Source of the DNA: Priestia megaterium
GTDB taxonomy: Bacteria > Bacillota > Bacilli > Bacillales > Bacillaceae_H
Direction of reading: 5' to 3'
Assembly: GCF_009497655.1 (NCBI RefSeq)
Contig: NZ_CP023317.1
Coordinates: forward strand, 897,501-961,500
Length of the DNA stretch: 64,000 nucleotides
Of the stretch, positions 27,475-36,220 are shown piece after piece. Under the pieces are notes generated by a model that saw only the letters and a list, made by a program, of their open reading frames with translations, made no database searches and had not been told where the DNA came from. The translations under genes and the position numbers were made by a program. Positions within the stretch are counted from its first letter, which is position 1, and each line of letters begins with the position of its first letter.

Positions 27475-28873
27475 TGTTTGGCATCTTTTTTTGTCCGTTT
27501 GCGGATGGGCTGTATTTGCTTATATGATTTTTGTGCTTTGTTTTTATTTTATGATGTTTATCATTTCTGCTTTTCAACTGCGAAAGCAATATCAATTAAA
27601 TGATGAAGAACCTTATGAAGATTTGCTTGCGGTTAGCTATACAACGCCGTTATCTATATTAGTTCCCGCTTATAACGAATCTGTCGGGATTATTGGAAGC
27701 GTGCGTTCGCTGCTTGGAATTGAATATCCGGAATATGAAGTAATTGTAGTAAATGACGGATCTTCAGATGATACGTTAGAAAAGCTCATCGAAGAGTTTT
27801 CTCTTGTGAAAATGAATCGAGTTGTGAGAAAGCAAGTGGAGACGAAAGAAGTAAAAGCTGTATATCGTTCTAAATTATACGATTATTTATATGTAGTCGA
27901 TAAACAAAATGGAGGAAAGTCAGATGCATTAAATGCAGGAATTAATTTATCCAACTATCCTTATTTTTGTTCGATCGATGGTGATTCAGTGTTGGAAAGA
28001 GACGCTTTTTTAAAAGTTATGAAGCCAATTATTGATTCAGACGGAGAAGTAATTGCTTCAGGAGGAAGTATTCGAATTGCAAACGGATGTAAAATCGAAA
28101 ACGGTGCGGTCGTATCGATTGGACTTGATACGCAGCCGCTTGTTGTGATGCAGATTATTGAATATTTACGTGCCTTTCTTATGGGGCGCATTGGTCTCAG
28201 TCGCCATAATTTATTACTTATTGTGTCAGGAGCATTTGGCGTATTTTCTAAACGCTGGGTGATTGAAGCTGGGGGTTATTCTCATACAGTCGGCGAAGAC
28301 ATGGAGCTTGTTGTTCGCCTCCACCGACTGATTAAACAGAAAAAAGCCAACAATCAAATTGTTTATATTCCAGATCCTGTATGCTGGACAGAGGCACCTG
28401 ATGAAATCAAATATTTGCGAAGACAGCGAAACCGCTGGCACCGCGGTTTATTTGATAGTCTTTGGAAGCATAAAGAGATGCTGTTTAATCCGAAATACGG
28501 AAGTATCGGAATGATTTCTATGCCTTATTTTGTGTTTATTGAACTAATCGGGCCGGTCATGGAAATGTTAGGCTATTTGTTTATTGTTATTTCTCTAGTT
28601 GTAGGCGGGATTTATGTGGAATTTGCGTATTTGCTTTTTCTCTTAATGGTTGTATATGGTTCTCTTTATTCGATGGCGGCTGTTTTGCTAGAAGAGTGGA
28701 GCCTTCGCAAATATCCAAAAGTATCTGATATCGCTAAGCTGTTTGTCTTTTCCCTGACTGAATCCTTTTGGTATCGCCCTCTAACTGTTATATGGCGCTG
28801 TCATGGATTGTTGGACGTTATTCGCAATAAAAAGGGCTGGGGAGACATGCAGCGAAAAGGAGTTTCACAATGA
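27464..28873 (+). CDS. Processive membrane family-2 glycosyltransferase
   Basis: A 469-residue inverting synthase of the BcsA/PgaC/hyaluronan type. Motifs in order: VVNDGSSDD (D98), CSIDGDSVLE (D172, D174), GEDMELV (catalytic-base region D279) and QRNRW at 321-325, the QxxRW of processive enzymes. One membrane segment precedes the catalytic domain and three or four follow. The start is a TTG at 27464 with GGGAGG eight bases upstream; upstream ATGs in frame lie inside the HEAT gene. It polymerises a beta-linked polysaccharide across the membrane. No PilZ domain is present, so cyclic di-GMP must act through another protein. Confidence 0.9.
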   Translation: MWNSVWHLFLSVCGWAVFAYMIFVLCFYFMMFIISAFQLRKQYQLNDEEPYEDLLAVSYTTPLSILVPAYNESVGIIGSVRSLLGIEYPEYEVIVVNDGSSDDTLEKLIEEFSLVKMNRVVRKQVETKEVKAVYRSKLYDYLYVVDKQNGGKSDALNAGINLSNYPYFCSIDGDSVLERDAFLKVMKPIIDSDGEVIASGGSIRIANGCKIENGAVVSIGLDTQPLVVMQIIEYLRAFLMGRIGLSRHNLLLIVSGAFGVFSKRWVIEAGGYSHTVGEDMELVVRLHRLIKQKKANNQIVYIPDPVCWTEAPDEIKYLRRQRNRWHRGLFDSLWKHKEMLFNPKYGSIGMISMPYFVFIELIGPVMEMLGYLFIVISLVVGGIYVEFAYLLFLLMVVYGSLYSMAAVLLEEWSLRKYPKVSDIAKLFVFSLTESFWYRPLTVIWRCHGLLDVIRNKKGWGDMQRKGVSQ

Positions 28874-31800
28874 AAAAATGGTTATTAATCGGCGGCATTA
28901 TTTTGGTTATGGCAGTAACGGCTTCGCCATTTCTTATTTGGCAGCTAAAGAAACCAACTGATTTGAATATGCTTGTCATTGATAAAACAGTGCCAGATCA
29001 AACATTTCGAGAGCATCAGGGCTTAATGTGGATGCTGAATCAAGCGAAAGTACGCAAAGACGGGAAGCCTTATGAAATCTCAAAAGATTATGCAGGGTTT
29101 TATCCGAATGGAGATAAAACATACAGCATTAAATCTCTGCCAAAAACAAACTCTGCAGATATGATTTATATCACGGACACGTATGGCGTATACAAAGAAG
29201 ATTTAGGCGTAAAAGCTAAAAGAGGAGATCGTTCTCAGCTGGTGTATGGCGGCATGACTTCTGAAGATGTGAGCTACGTTAAGAAAGCACTGAATGGACG
29301 TACAAAAACGCTGATTGGAGAGTTTAATACATTTGGAAGTCCTACTTCTCTAGACGTTCGCAAAGAACTGTATGAATTGTACAATGTTACGTGGTCCGGC
29401 TGGATTGGTCGCTATTTTGATGAATTCGGCAGTGAAGAAGTTCCTGCTTGGGTGAAAAGTGCTTACAAAAAGCAGTACAACAAAGAGTGGAACCTTACGG
29501 GCAAAGGCTTACTGTTTGTTAATGAATCCAATAAGCTCGTTATTATAACGGAAAAAGAATTAAAAGAAAATCCAGTATGGTTTCAATATACAAAACAAGG
29601 AAAAAAAACATTGAATTTACAGGATGAATCTGCTTATCAATATTGGTTTGACGTAATTACACCCCAGCAAAAAAGTGATGTGCAGGCTCAGTTTGTCTTT
29701 CACTTGGATTCTGAAGGAAAAAACAAGCTAAAGGAAAATGGTATTCCTTTGTCCATACCAGCAGTCGTTCATCATAATAAAGAGCGATATGATACTTATT
29801 ACTTTGCAGGAGATTTTGCAGATCAAGGAGAAGTACCTTCCATTTATCAAACCTCTTTTTACCCGGTGTGGAAGAAATGGACAGAGAAAATCGGAAAAGA
29901 AGATGAGTCTTCTTTTTACTGGACTGTTTATCTGCCTCTTATGAATAAGATTATAGATCAACAGCAAAATGCATCGCAGCCTGCTTCTGTTACTTTTAAT
30001 GAAAATATGGAAATCTATGAAGATGCTGACCGTAAAGTAGCAGGGAAAGTAGGAAAAGATTATTTGCAAGTTTATCAAAACGGCAAGTGGAAAGATTTGC
30101 TGATTAAAGGAGTAAATATGGGCATTAGTAAGCCAGGCCATTTCCCTGGTGAGACCGCTATTTCGAAAGAAGAATATTTACGCTGGTTTAAAGAAATTGG
30201 CAAGATGAATGCAAACTCAATCCGCGTATACACTATTCACCCTCCCGGCTTTTATGAAGCGCTTGCTGAGTATAACCAAAAAGCCAAAGAACCCATTTAT
30301 CTTTTTCATGGAGTATGGGTGAATGAAGAAGTTTTCTATGATTCACAAGATGCTTTTGCAAAGGAAAATACAAAAGAATTTGAAGCTGAAATGAAAAGGA
30401 TTGTAAACGTTATTCATGGAAATGCAACACTGCCAAAACGGACGGGACATGCAAGCGGAACGTATACAGCAGACGTGTCTCCTTATGTTTTAGGCTGGAT
30501 TATAGGAGTTGAATGGGATCCCACGGTAGCCCTTTCGACAAATGAAAAACATAAAGGAATGAAAGATTTTAAAGGGAAGTACATCTATACGGAAAAAGGC
30601 AATCCCTTTGAAATTTGGCTTGCGCAGCTTATGGAAAAAACAATTTCCTATGAGCAGGATAAATATGATTGGCAGCGGCCTATGAGCTTTACGAACTGGG
30701 TGACGACGGATTTATTGACTCATCCATATGAGCCTTCTGAAGACGAAGATAAAGTGTCTGTTAATCCTAATTTAATTCACACAACTAAAAAATTTGAGCC
30801 GGGATTATTTGCTTCTTATCATATTTATCCTTACTATCCTGATTTCTTAAACTATGAACCTCGTTATCTCGCTTATCGCGATCATCGAGGAGAGAAAAAT
30901 AACTACGCAGGTTATTTGCAAAATATGAAAGAAGTTCATCATATGCCCGTGCTTGTTGCTGAATTTGGCATTCCGGCTTCGCGAGGACTCACCCATAGAA
31001 ACGTATACGGATGGGATCAAGGCTTTCATACGGAACAAGAACAAGGAAAGATTCTGTCACGCTTGTACGAAGATATTGTTGAAGAAAAAATGGCTGGCGG
31101 TATGGTCTTTACATGGCAAGATGAATGGTTTAAGCGAACGTGGAATACGATGGAGTACGACAATCCGAACCGCAGGCCATTTTGGACGAATTTGCAAACG
31201 GGAGAACAGCATTTTGGCCTGTTGAGTTTTGATCCAGGAACAAAGCTGAAAGTCAAAGTAGACGGCAAATCAGATGATTGGGAAAAGCTGAACAGCAAGT
31301 CGGTATATAAGCCGTCTAAGAAGTTAAAAGCATTGAACATTACAAGTGATGAAGGTTATCTATATCTACACGTGAGTGCAAAAGAGCTGGAAGATCAAAA
31401 GCTTTATTTCTTGTTTAACACAATTAACAATCAGGGACAGTCAAAGATTCCTCAAATTCCTTCTTTAAAAACAAAAGGAATTGATTTTGTAACAGAATTA
31501 AACGGGAAAGAAGACAGTCACTTGTGGATAGACAGCTATTACGATACGTATTATTTTTCGTATGCCCATCAGCTTCAAATGATTCCATCTGTAAAAGGAA
31601 CCGATACAAAAGATAACGGCATGTTTAATCCAATCAGGCTCGCCCTTAACAAAGAGTTAGCGATTGGAGAGGGGAAAAACAAGAGAACCATTCCTTTTGA
31701 CGCCTATGAAACTGGGAAGCTCCAAGAAGGAAACAGCGATCCTAACTCTTCTTCATTTGATTCGCTGGCAGATTTTAAAGTGAATGAATCAAATGGAATT

Positions 31801-32118
31801 GCTGAACTTCGCATTCCTTGGGCGCTTTTAAATGTAAAAGACCCGAGTCAAAAAGAAATAATGGGAGATATTTGGTCCAAAAAAGGATTAGAATCCAGCG
31901 AGAAAATGAAAGGAATTCAAGTGGGAGTCGTAGCTGTTAATAAGAAGAGCAATGACGTGGAAGATACGTTTCCGACTCAGAAAAAAGGAGAACTTTTATT
32001 AAAAGATTTTTACTTATACAAGTGGAAAAATTGGGAGTATCCAACTTTTCACGAACGAATAAAGCCGTCCTACTTCATATTGCAAAAAACGTATGGACGA
32101 CTACAAGCGGAGGAATAA
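28870..32118 (+). CDS. Large membrane-anchored glycosidase-like protein
   Basis: 1082 residues, starting four bases inside the glycosyltransferase gene. A signal anchor covers residues 5-24. An N-terminal domain of about 360 residues is unlike anything I know. A probable (beta/alpha)8 clan-A glycosidase domain follows at about 390-760, with WIIGVEWDP (E548) and VLVAEFGIPASRG (E698) as candidate acid/base and nucleophile. A C-terminal beta-rich, carbohydrate-binding-like module spans about 790-1070 (WEKLNSKSVYKP, YLYLHVSAKEL). It lies outside the membrane and may trim, cross-link or export the polymer. Catalysis is inferred from motif shape only. Confidence 0.7.
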   Translation: MKKWLLIGGIILVMAVTASPFLIWQLKKPTDLNMLVIDKTVPDQTFREHQGLMWMLNQAKVRKDGKPYEISKDYAGFYPNGDKTYSIKSLPKTNSADMIYITDTYGVYKEDLGVKAKRGDRSQLVYGGMTSEDVSYVKKALNGRTKTLIGEFNTFGSPTSLDVRKELYELYNVTWSGWIGRYFDEFGSEEVPAWVKSAYKKQYNKEWNLTGKGLLFVNESNKLVIITEKELKENPVWFQYTKQGKKTLNLQDESAYQYWFDVITPQQKSDVQAQFVFHLDSEGKNKLKENGIPLSIPAVVHHNKERYDTYYFAGDFADQGEVPSIYQTSFYPVWKKWTEKIGKEDESSFYWTVYLPLMNKIIDQQQNASQPASVTFNENMEIYEDADRKVAGKVGKDYLQVYQNGKWKDLLIKGVNMGISKPGHFPGETAISKEEYLRWFKEIGKMNANSIRVYTIHPPGFYEALAEYNQKAKEPIYLFHGVWVNEEVFYDSQDAFAKENTKEFEAEMKRIVNVIHGNATLPKRTGHASGTYTADVSPYVLGWIIGVEWDPTVALSTNEKHKGMKDFKGKYIYTEKGNPFEIWLAQLMEKTISYEQDKYDWQRPMSFTNWVTTDLLTHPYEPSEDEDKVSVNPNLIHTTKKFEPGLFASYHIYPYYPDFLNYEPRYLAYRDHRGEKNNYAGYLQNMKEVHHMPVLVAEFGIPASRGLTHRNVYGWDQGFHTEQEQGKILSRLYEDIVEEKMAGGMVFTWQDEWFKRTWNTMEYDNPNRRPFWTNLQTGEQHFGLLSFDPGTKLKVKVDGKSDDWEKLNSKSVYKPSKKLKALNITSDEGYLYLHVSAKELEDQKLYFLFNTINNQGQSKIPQIPSLKTKGIDFVTELNGKEDSHLWIDSYYDTYYFSYAHQLQMIPSVKGTDTKDNGMFNPIRLALNKELAIGEGKNKRTIPFDAYETGKLQEGNSDPNSSSFDSLADFKVNESNGIAELRIPWALLNVKDPSQKEIMGDIWSKKGLESSEKMKGIQVGVVAVNKKSNDVEDTFPTQKKGELLLKDFYLYKWKNWEYPTFHERIKPSYFILQKTYGRLQAEE

Positions 32119-32120
32119 CA

Positions 32121-32489
32121 ATGGCAAAAATTTTATTAGCGGAAGATGAAGAAGTGCTTCGTATGTTAGTGGTAGATACGCTTGAAGATGAAGGACATGA
32201 AGTGACGGAAGCAGAAAACGGCGAAGAAGCGTTGGAATTTATTAAAGAACGTGATTTTGACTTAATTATTTTGGATTATATGATGCCCGTGTTCACCGGG
32301 CTTGAAGTCATTCAGCAGCTGAAAGAAATGAAAGATAAGCGCCATACAAAAGTATTGATGCTTTCAGCTAAGAATCAATCTGCTGATCAAAGCCGGGTGT
32401 TAGAAGCAGGGGCTGCGTATTTTATGTCTAAACCGTTTAGTCCCCTATTGCTAGCCGAACGTGTTGAGGAAATTTTAGATGAACAATAA
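32121..32489 (+). CDS. Single-domain (CheY-like) response regulator
   Basis: A 122-residue receiver domain and nothing else. The acidic pair is in LLAEDEEVLRML, the phospho-acceptor D52 in LIILDYMMPVFTG, the conserved Ser in VLMLSAKN and the Lys in FMSKPF. GGAGG lies seven bases before the ATG. With no output domain it probably shuttles phosphate between the hybrid kinase encoded just downstream and the HPt domain of the cyclase, as Spo0F does. Confidence 0.92.
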   Translation: MAKILLAEDEEVLRMLVVDTLEDEGHEVTEAENGEEALEFIKERDFDLIILDYMMPVFTGLEVIQQLKEMKDKRHTKVLMLSAKNQSADQSRVLEAGAAYFMSKPFSPLLLAERVEEILDEQ

Positions 32490-35355
32490 ACTAAAACGAA
32501 AAAGTATCTCAACCCAGTTCATCTTCTTAGCAAGTATCCTTTTACTTGCTTTTGCGGCGGGTTCAACTGTACTTGTTGTACGGCAAAAAGAAATTACAGC
32601 TGATTATGCCCAGTACAGGGCACAAGTACGGGAAAAGGCACAGCTGCTATCTACAATTGATAAATCAATGAACAGAGCTTTTTTGCAGGCTCGTGGGTTT
32701 ATTGCATTTGATTCAGAGGATATGTATAACGAGGCTGCAAGTCAGCAAAAAAGTATCGAAGAAAATCTTGATCGACTTTCAGGTCTAGCGGCAGATAGAC
32801 GTGAACGTACGTTTGTAAATGAAGCGACGGTGATGCTAAACACGTATTTTAATCAAACGCTTCCTTATTTTAAAGATATTTACGACAAAAAAGGCATTGA
32901 AGGAGTCCGCTCTAGTCCTGAGCGGAAGGCTGCTTCTAAATCAATAGAACAAATGCAAAAAGAACTTGATGACTACCAAAATGAATTAACTAAAGACTTA
33001 AATACACAGTACGATGACACGTCGAGTGACATGCAGAAAAGTCAAACGTTCTTTATTTTATTTTTAGCGTTTACAGTGGTCATTTTATTATTGCTTACAC
33101 GGGTATTGCTAAATAAGTTTGTAAAGCCGCTGAGTCAGCTAGCATATACGGCAAGCGAAATTGCTGCGGGAAAAGAAATGCCTATGACATTTGATGAACA
33201 TAGAAGAGATGAAATCGGTATGCTATCTCAGGCCTTTTACAAAATGGTATCGACTTTGCAAAATAACGAACAGGAGTTAACGGCTCAAAATGAAGAGCTG
33301 ATTGCACAGCAAGATGAGTTGCACAGTCAGCAAGATGAACTTCAGCACGCATTGGAATTGACAAAGGAACGAGAAGGCGAGTTAGAATTGCGCAATTTAT
33401 TTGTGCATGGACTAACAAATTCTCTTCAAAAGCAAGAAGTTCTCACGAGTGCTGTCACAAACATGAGCCGAGTAATGAAAGCTGATCACGGTTTTATTAT
33501 GCTAACCGATGAAAAGACACATGCTTCATTTGGTCTATCTTCATCAAGTGTTCAACAGATGATGAAAAACCTTCATAATAATTACATTGATCATGTGCAA
33601 AAGACGAAAAAATGTATGGTAGTAAAAAGAGAGTGTATAGAACATGAGCGCCTATATCATCGGCAAACGTTTTATTTGTATGATGTTATCGTACCGGTGC
33701 TGTCTTCACAGGGAGATATGCTAGCCTATATGTTTTACAGCCGCTACGCGGATGAATACACAGAACATGAATTACAGACATTTGAAATATTGGCCAAACA
33801 AATTACGATTGCTCTTGAAAAAATTTATATTTACGAAGAGTCTGAGCATGACAGACTGCTATCTCAAGATATTTTAAATTCGATTCAAGAAGGAATGCAG
33901 CTTGTAGATACAAGCGGTACGATTCTACAAGTGAATACGAAGACTAGCGAATTGTTTCAATATGAGCATCAAAGCGGGCTTCTTCAGCTTTCTCGCGATC
34001 AATGGCTAGATGCTCTCTCTCAAAAAGTCGAAAATATAGAGGAGCTAAGACAATACGTTAAAGCCATTTGTAAGGGAGAGCAAGTAGAAAAGTCTTTTGT
34101 TTATTATCTGCACACGGAAGGTAAGCGAAAAGTTATAAAAGTTTATAGCGAATACGTATATCGAAACCGTCAGATGTTTGGCGTATTGTTCGTTCATCGT
34201 GATATTACGAAAGAATTTGAAGTTGATCAGATGAAGTCGGAATTTGTAAGCACTGTGAGTCACGAGCTGCGCACACCTTTAGCAAGTGTATTAGGGTTCA
34301 CTGAGCTTATGCTAAACAAAACATTAAAAGAAGAAAGACAGAAGAAGTATTTAACTACTATTTATCAGGAAGCACAGCGGTTAACTTCTTTAATCAACGA
34401 TTTTTTGGATGTCCAAAGAATGGAAGCGGGGAAACAAACCTACGATAAAAAGTATCAAGACATTCTGCCGCTTATTAAGCAGGTGATTGAGGTCCAGAAC
34501 ATACAAACAAGTAAGCATGAATTTGATATGATTTCCGATCAAGAGCATTTTACAGTAATGGGAGATAAAGATAAGCTTCTGCAATTGTTTAATAACGTAA
34601 TTAGCAATGCAGTAAAATATTCGCCCGATGGAGGGAACGTTACAGTTAAAGTGTATCAAAAGGAACACGCTGTTTATATTGATATTCAAGATGAAGGAAT
34701 TGGTATACCAAGTGAAGCGCTAGGACATTTGTTTACCAAATTCTACAGAGTAGATAACTCCGATATGCGCAAAATTGGCGGAACGGGTCTAGGGTTAGCA
34801 ATTGTAAAAGAAATTGTAAAAGCTCATGGTGGAGACATTACTGTACAATCAGAATGGAAAAAAGGAACAACATTCACGGTTGTTCTCCCGCTTCTACATG
34901 AAGTTCAGTACGATGAAGAAATGATGATAAGTGCGAATGATAACCGTAAAAGCGTAGTGATTGTAGAAGATGATAAAAGTTTAGCGACGCTTTTACAGGT
35001 AGAATTAAAAGAAAGCGGCTTTCACGTTCGGTATTTTAATAACGGAGAAGACGCATTAAACTCTATTCATCAGCAAAAGCCTGAAGTGGTTGTTCTAGAT
35101 ATCATGCTAGGAGAAAATAAGTTAGACGGCTGGGATGTTTTAAGGCATCTCAAAGAAAATACAGAGACAGAAAAAATTCCTATCTTAATCTCATCTGCTT
35201 TAGACGAAAGAAGCAAAGGATTAGAGCTTGGAGTGTGTGAGTTTCTGATTAAGCCCTATCAGCCTAGTAAACTATCTAAAACGATTCTCCAGCTGCTTTT
35301 GAAAAAACAAGAGCATGAAGGAGAAATTATGATTCCATCAGATAAAGAAGAGTAG
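32479..35355 (+). CDS. Hybrid sensor histidine kinase with C-terminal receiver
   Basis: 958 residues. Two membrane segments (about 12-33 and 192-212) enclose an extracellular helical sensor of the CHASE3/four-helix type. Then follow HAMP, a striking Gln/Glu coiled coil (ELIAQQDELHSQQDELQHAL), a GAF domain, a PAS domain, HisKA with phospho-histidine H595 in VSHELRTPL, and an ATPase domain with DEGIGIPSEAL and GGTGLGLAIVKEI. The C-terminal receiver has D874 in VVVLDIMLG. The gene overlaps the response-regulator gene by 11 nt. With the HPt and receivers nearby it completes a His-Asp-His-Asp relay. Confidence 0.92.
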   Translation: MNNKLKRKSISTQFIFLASILLLAFAAGSTVLVVRQKEITADYAQYRAQVREKAQLLSTIDKSMNRAFLQARGFIAFDSEDMYNEAASQQKSIEENLDRLSGLAADRRERTFVNEATVMLNTYFNQTLPYFKDIYDKKGIEGVRSSPERKAASKSIEQMQKELDDYQNELTKDLNTQYDDTSSDMQKSQTFFILFLAFTVVILLLLTRVLLNKFVKPLSQLAYTASEIAAGKEMPMTFDEHRRDEIGMLSQAFYKMVSTLQNNEQELTAQNEELIAQQDELHSQQDELQHALELTKEREGELELRNLFVHGLTNSLQKQEVLTSAVTNMSRVMKADHGFIMLTDEKTHASFGLSSSSVQQMMKNLHNNYIDHVQKTKKCMVVKRECIEHERLYHRQTFYLYDVIVPVLSSQGDMLAYMFYSRYADEYTEHELQTFEILAKQITIALEKIYIYEESEHDRLLSQDILNSIQEGMQLVDTSGTILQVNTKTSELFQYEHQSGLLQLSRDQWLDALSQKVENIEELRQYVKAICKGEQVEKSFVYYLHTEGKRKVIKVYSEYVYRNRQMFGVLFVHRDITKEFEVDQMKSEFVSTVSHELRTPLASVLGFTELMLNKTLKEERQKKYLTTIYQEAQRLTSLINDFLDVQRMEAGKQTYDKKYQDILPLIKQVIEVQNIQTSKHEFDMISDQEHFTVMGDKDKLLQLFNNVISNAVKYSPDGGNVTVKVYQKEHAVYIDIQDEGIGIPSEALGHLFTKFYRVDNSDMRKIGGTGLGLAIVKEIVKAHGGDITVQSEWKKGTTFTVVLPLLHEVQYDEEMMISANDNRKSVVIVEDDKSLATLLQVELKESGFHVRYFNNGEDALNSIHQQKPEVVVLDIMLGENKLDGWDVLRHLKENTETEKIPILISSALDERSKGLELGVCEFLIKPYQPSKLSKTILQLLLKKQEHEGEIMIPSDKEE

Positions 35356-35431
35356 AAATTTGGTGAGGCTTCGTTATATGTACGGAGTCTCATTAAACGA
35401 AAAGAAAATTAGTAAAGTAATAAAAAAACAT

Positions 35432-35445
35432 TGAAAACGCTATCA
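35432..35445 (+). promoter_or_regulatory. Consensus cre site
   Basis: TGAAAACGCTATCA matches the cre consensus at all 14 positions. It overlaps a possible promoter (TTGAAA at 35431, 17-bp spacer, TTTTAT) whose transcript would run only to the terminator at 35504-35532. Confidence 0.7.
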
Positions 35446-35503
35446 AAATGTGGTTTTATAGAAAGTAGGCATAACATGATGACCTTAGAATTACCTTTTT
35501 CCA

Positions 35504-35532
35504 CCTCCTTACATGCGTAAGGAGGCTTTTTT
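35504..35532 (+). terminator. Strong rho-independent terminator
   Basis: Perfect 9-bp stem CCTCCTTAC/GTAAGGAGG, 4-nt loop, then CTTTTTT. It lies 149 nt after the kinase gene. It would end the phosphorelay operon and/or a short transcript beginning near 35465. Confidence 0.85.
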
Positions 35533-35809
35533 GTATAAATATAGTAAGATAAGATAACAAAACCTCATGCAGAATCGTTTATTGAATTTCAGCTCGTTAA
35601 CAAACTGCTCAAGAAAGTTCGTTAGTGAAAGGAGTGAAGCTCTAGAAACGATTTCACAAAGGGAGGATAGTCTCTCCAAGAAGTGAAGGTAGTTCAATTT
35701 TTATAATCATAGTATAATAAAAAATACGGTTATAAAAGCTGTGTTTTTTATACATCTTTTATATAGAAGGCAAGATTGAATTTTATATTTTCTTAAAGGA
35801 GGTCTTTCC
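35533..35809. other. Gap before the DUF1992 gene
   Basis: No gene seen. The stretch 35570-35690 has several short complementary segments (for example GGGAGGATAGTCTCTCC) and could be a folded 5' leader, but it fits no RNA family I know. TATAATAAAAAA near 35712 is a possible -10 region for the next gene. Confidence 0.3.
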
Positions 35810-36184
35810 TTGGATATTGCGTATATAATTGCTGAAGAAAGAATTAGACAAGCAATAAAAGACGGTGACTTTGATAAGCTGCCTGGGGAAGGAAAACCAT
35901 TAAAGTTAGAAGATTTATCACATATACCTGAAGAACTGCGCCAAGCGTATAGGATGTTAAAAAATGCAAATATGATAAGTGATGAACAAGAGCTAAAACG
36001 AGATATGGCTACAATAGAAGAATTGATTTCTATATGCACGGATGCTAATGAAGAACAAAGGCTAACAGAGATGCTTACGGAAAAGCGTTTGCGCTTTGAG
36101 CAGCTCGTTGACAAGAAAAAGATGACAAGTTCTGCAGCTTACAGGACGTATCAGAATAAAATTTACTCCAAATTTTTTTATTAA
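35810..36184 (+). CDS. DUF1992 (DnaJ-homologue C28-like) protein
   Basis: A 124-residue protein consisting only of the DUF1992 domain. AEERIRQAIKDGDFDKLPG and GKPLKLEDLSHIPEELRQAY are the family hallmarks. The start is a TTG with AAAGGAGG seven bases upstream. Despite the DnaJ-related name of the family, no J-domain is present. Function unknown. Confidence 0.85.
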   Translation: MDIAYIIAEERIRQAIKDGDFDKLPGEGKPLKLEDLSHIPEELRQAYRMLKNANMISDEQELKRDMATIEELISICTDANEEQRLTEMLTEKRLRFEQLVDKKKMTSSAAYRTYQNKIYSKFFY

Positions 36185-36220
36185 TGAGTGTAATAGACGA
36201 GACGATCGGAGGGTGAGAAC

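Noticed and set aside
29728-30141. 137-codon minus-strand frame inside the glycosidase-like gene
   Set aside because: Antisense shadow of a long, well-supported gene; no ribosome site.
35570-35700. T-box leader before the DUF1992 gene
   Set aside because: The T-box sequence (AGGGTGGNACCGCG) is missing and the downstream gene is not an amino-acid gene.
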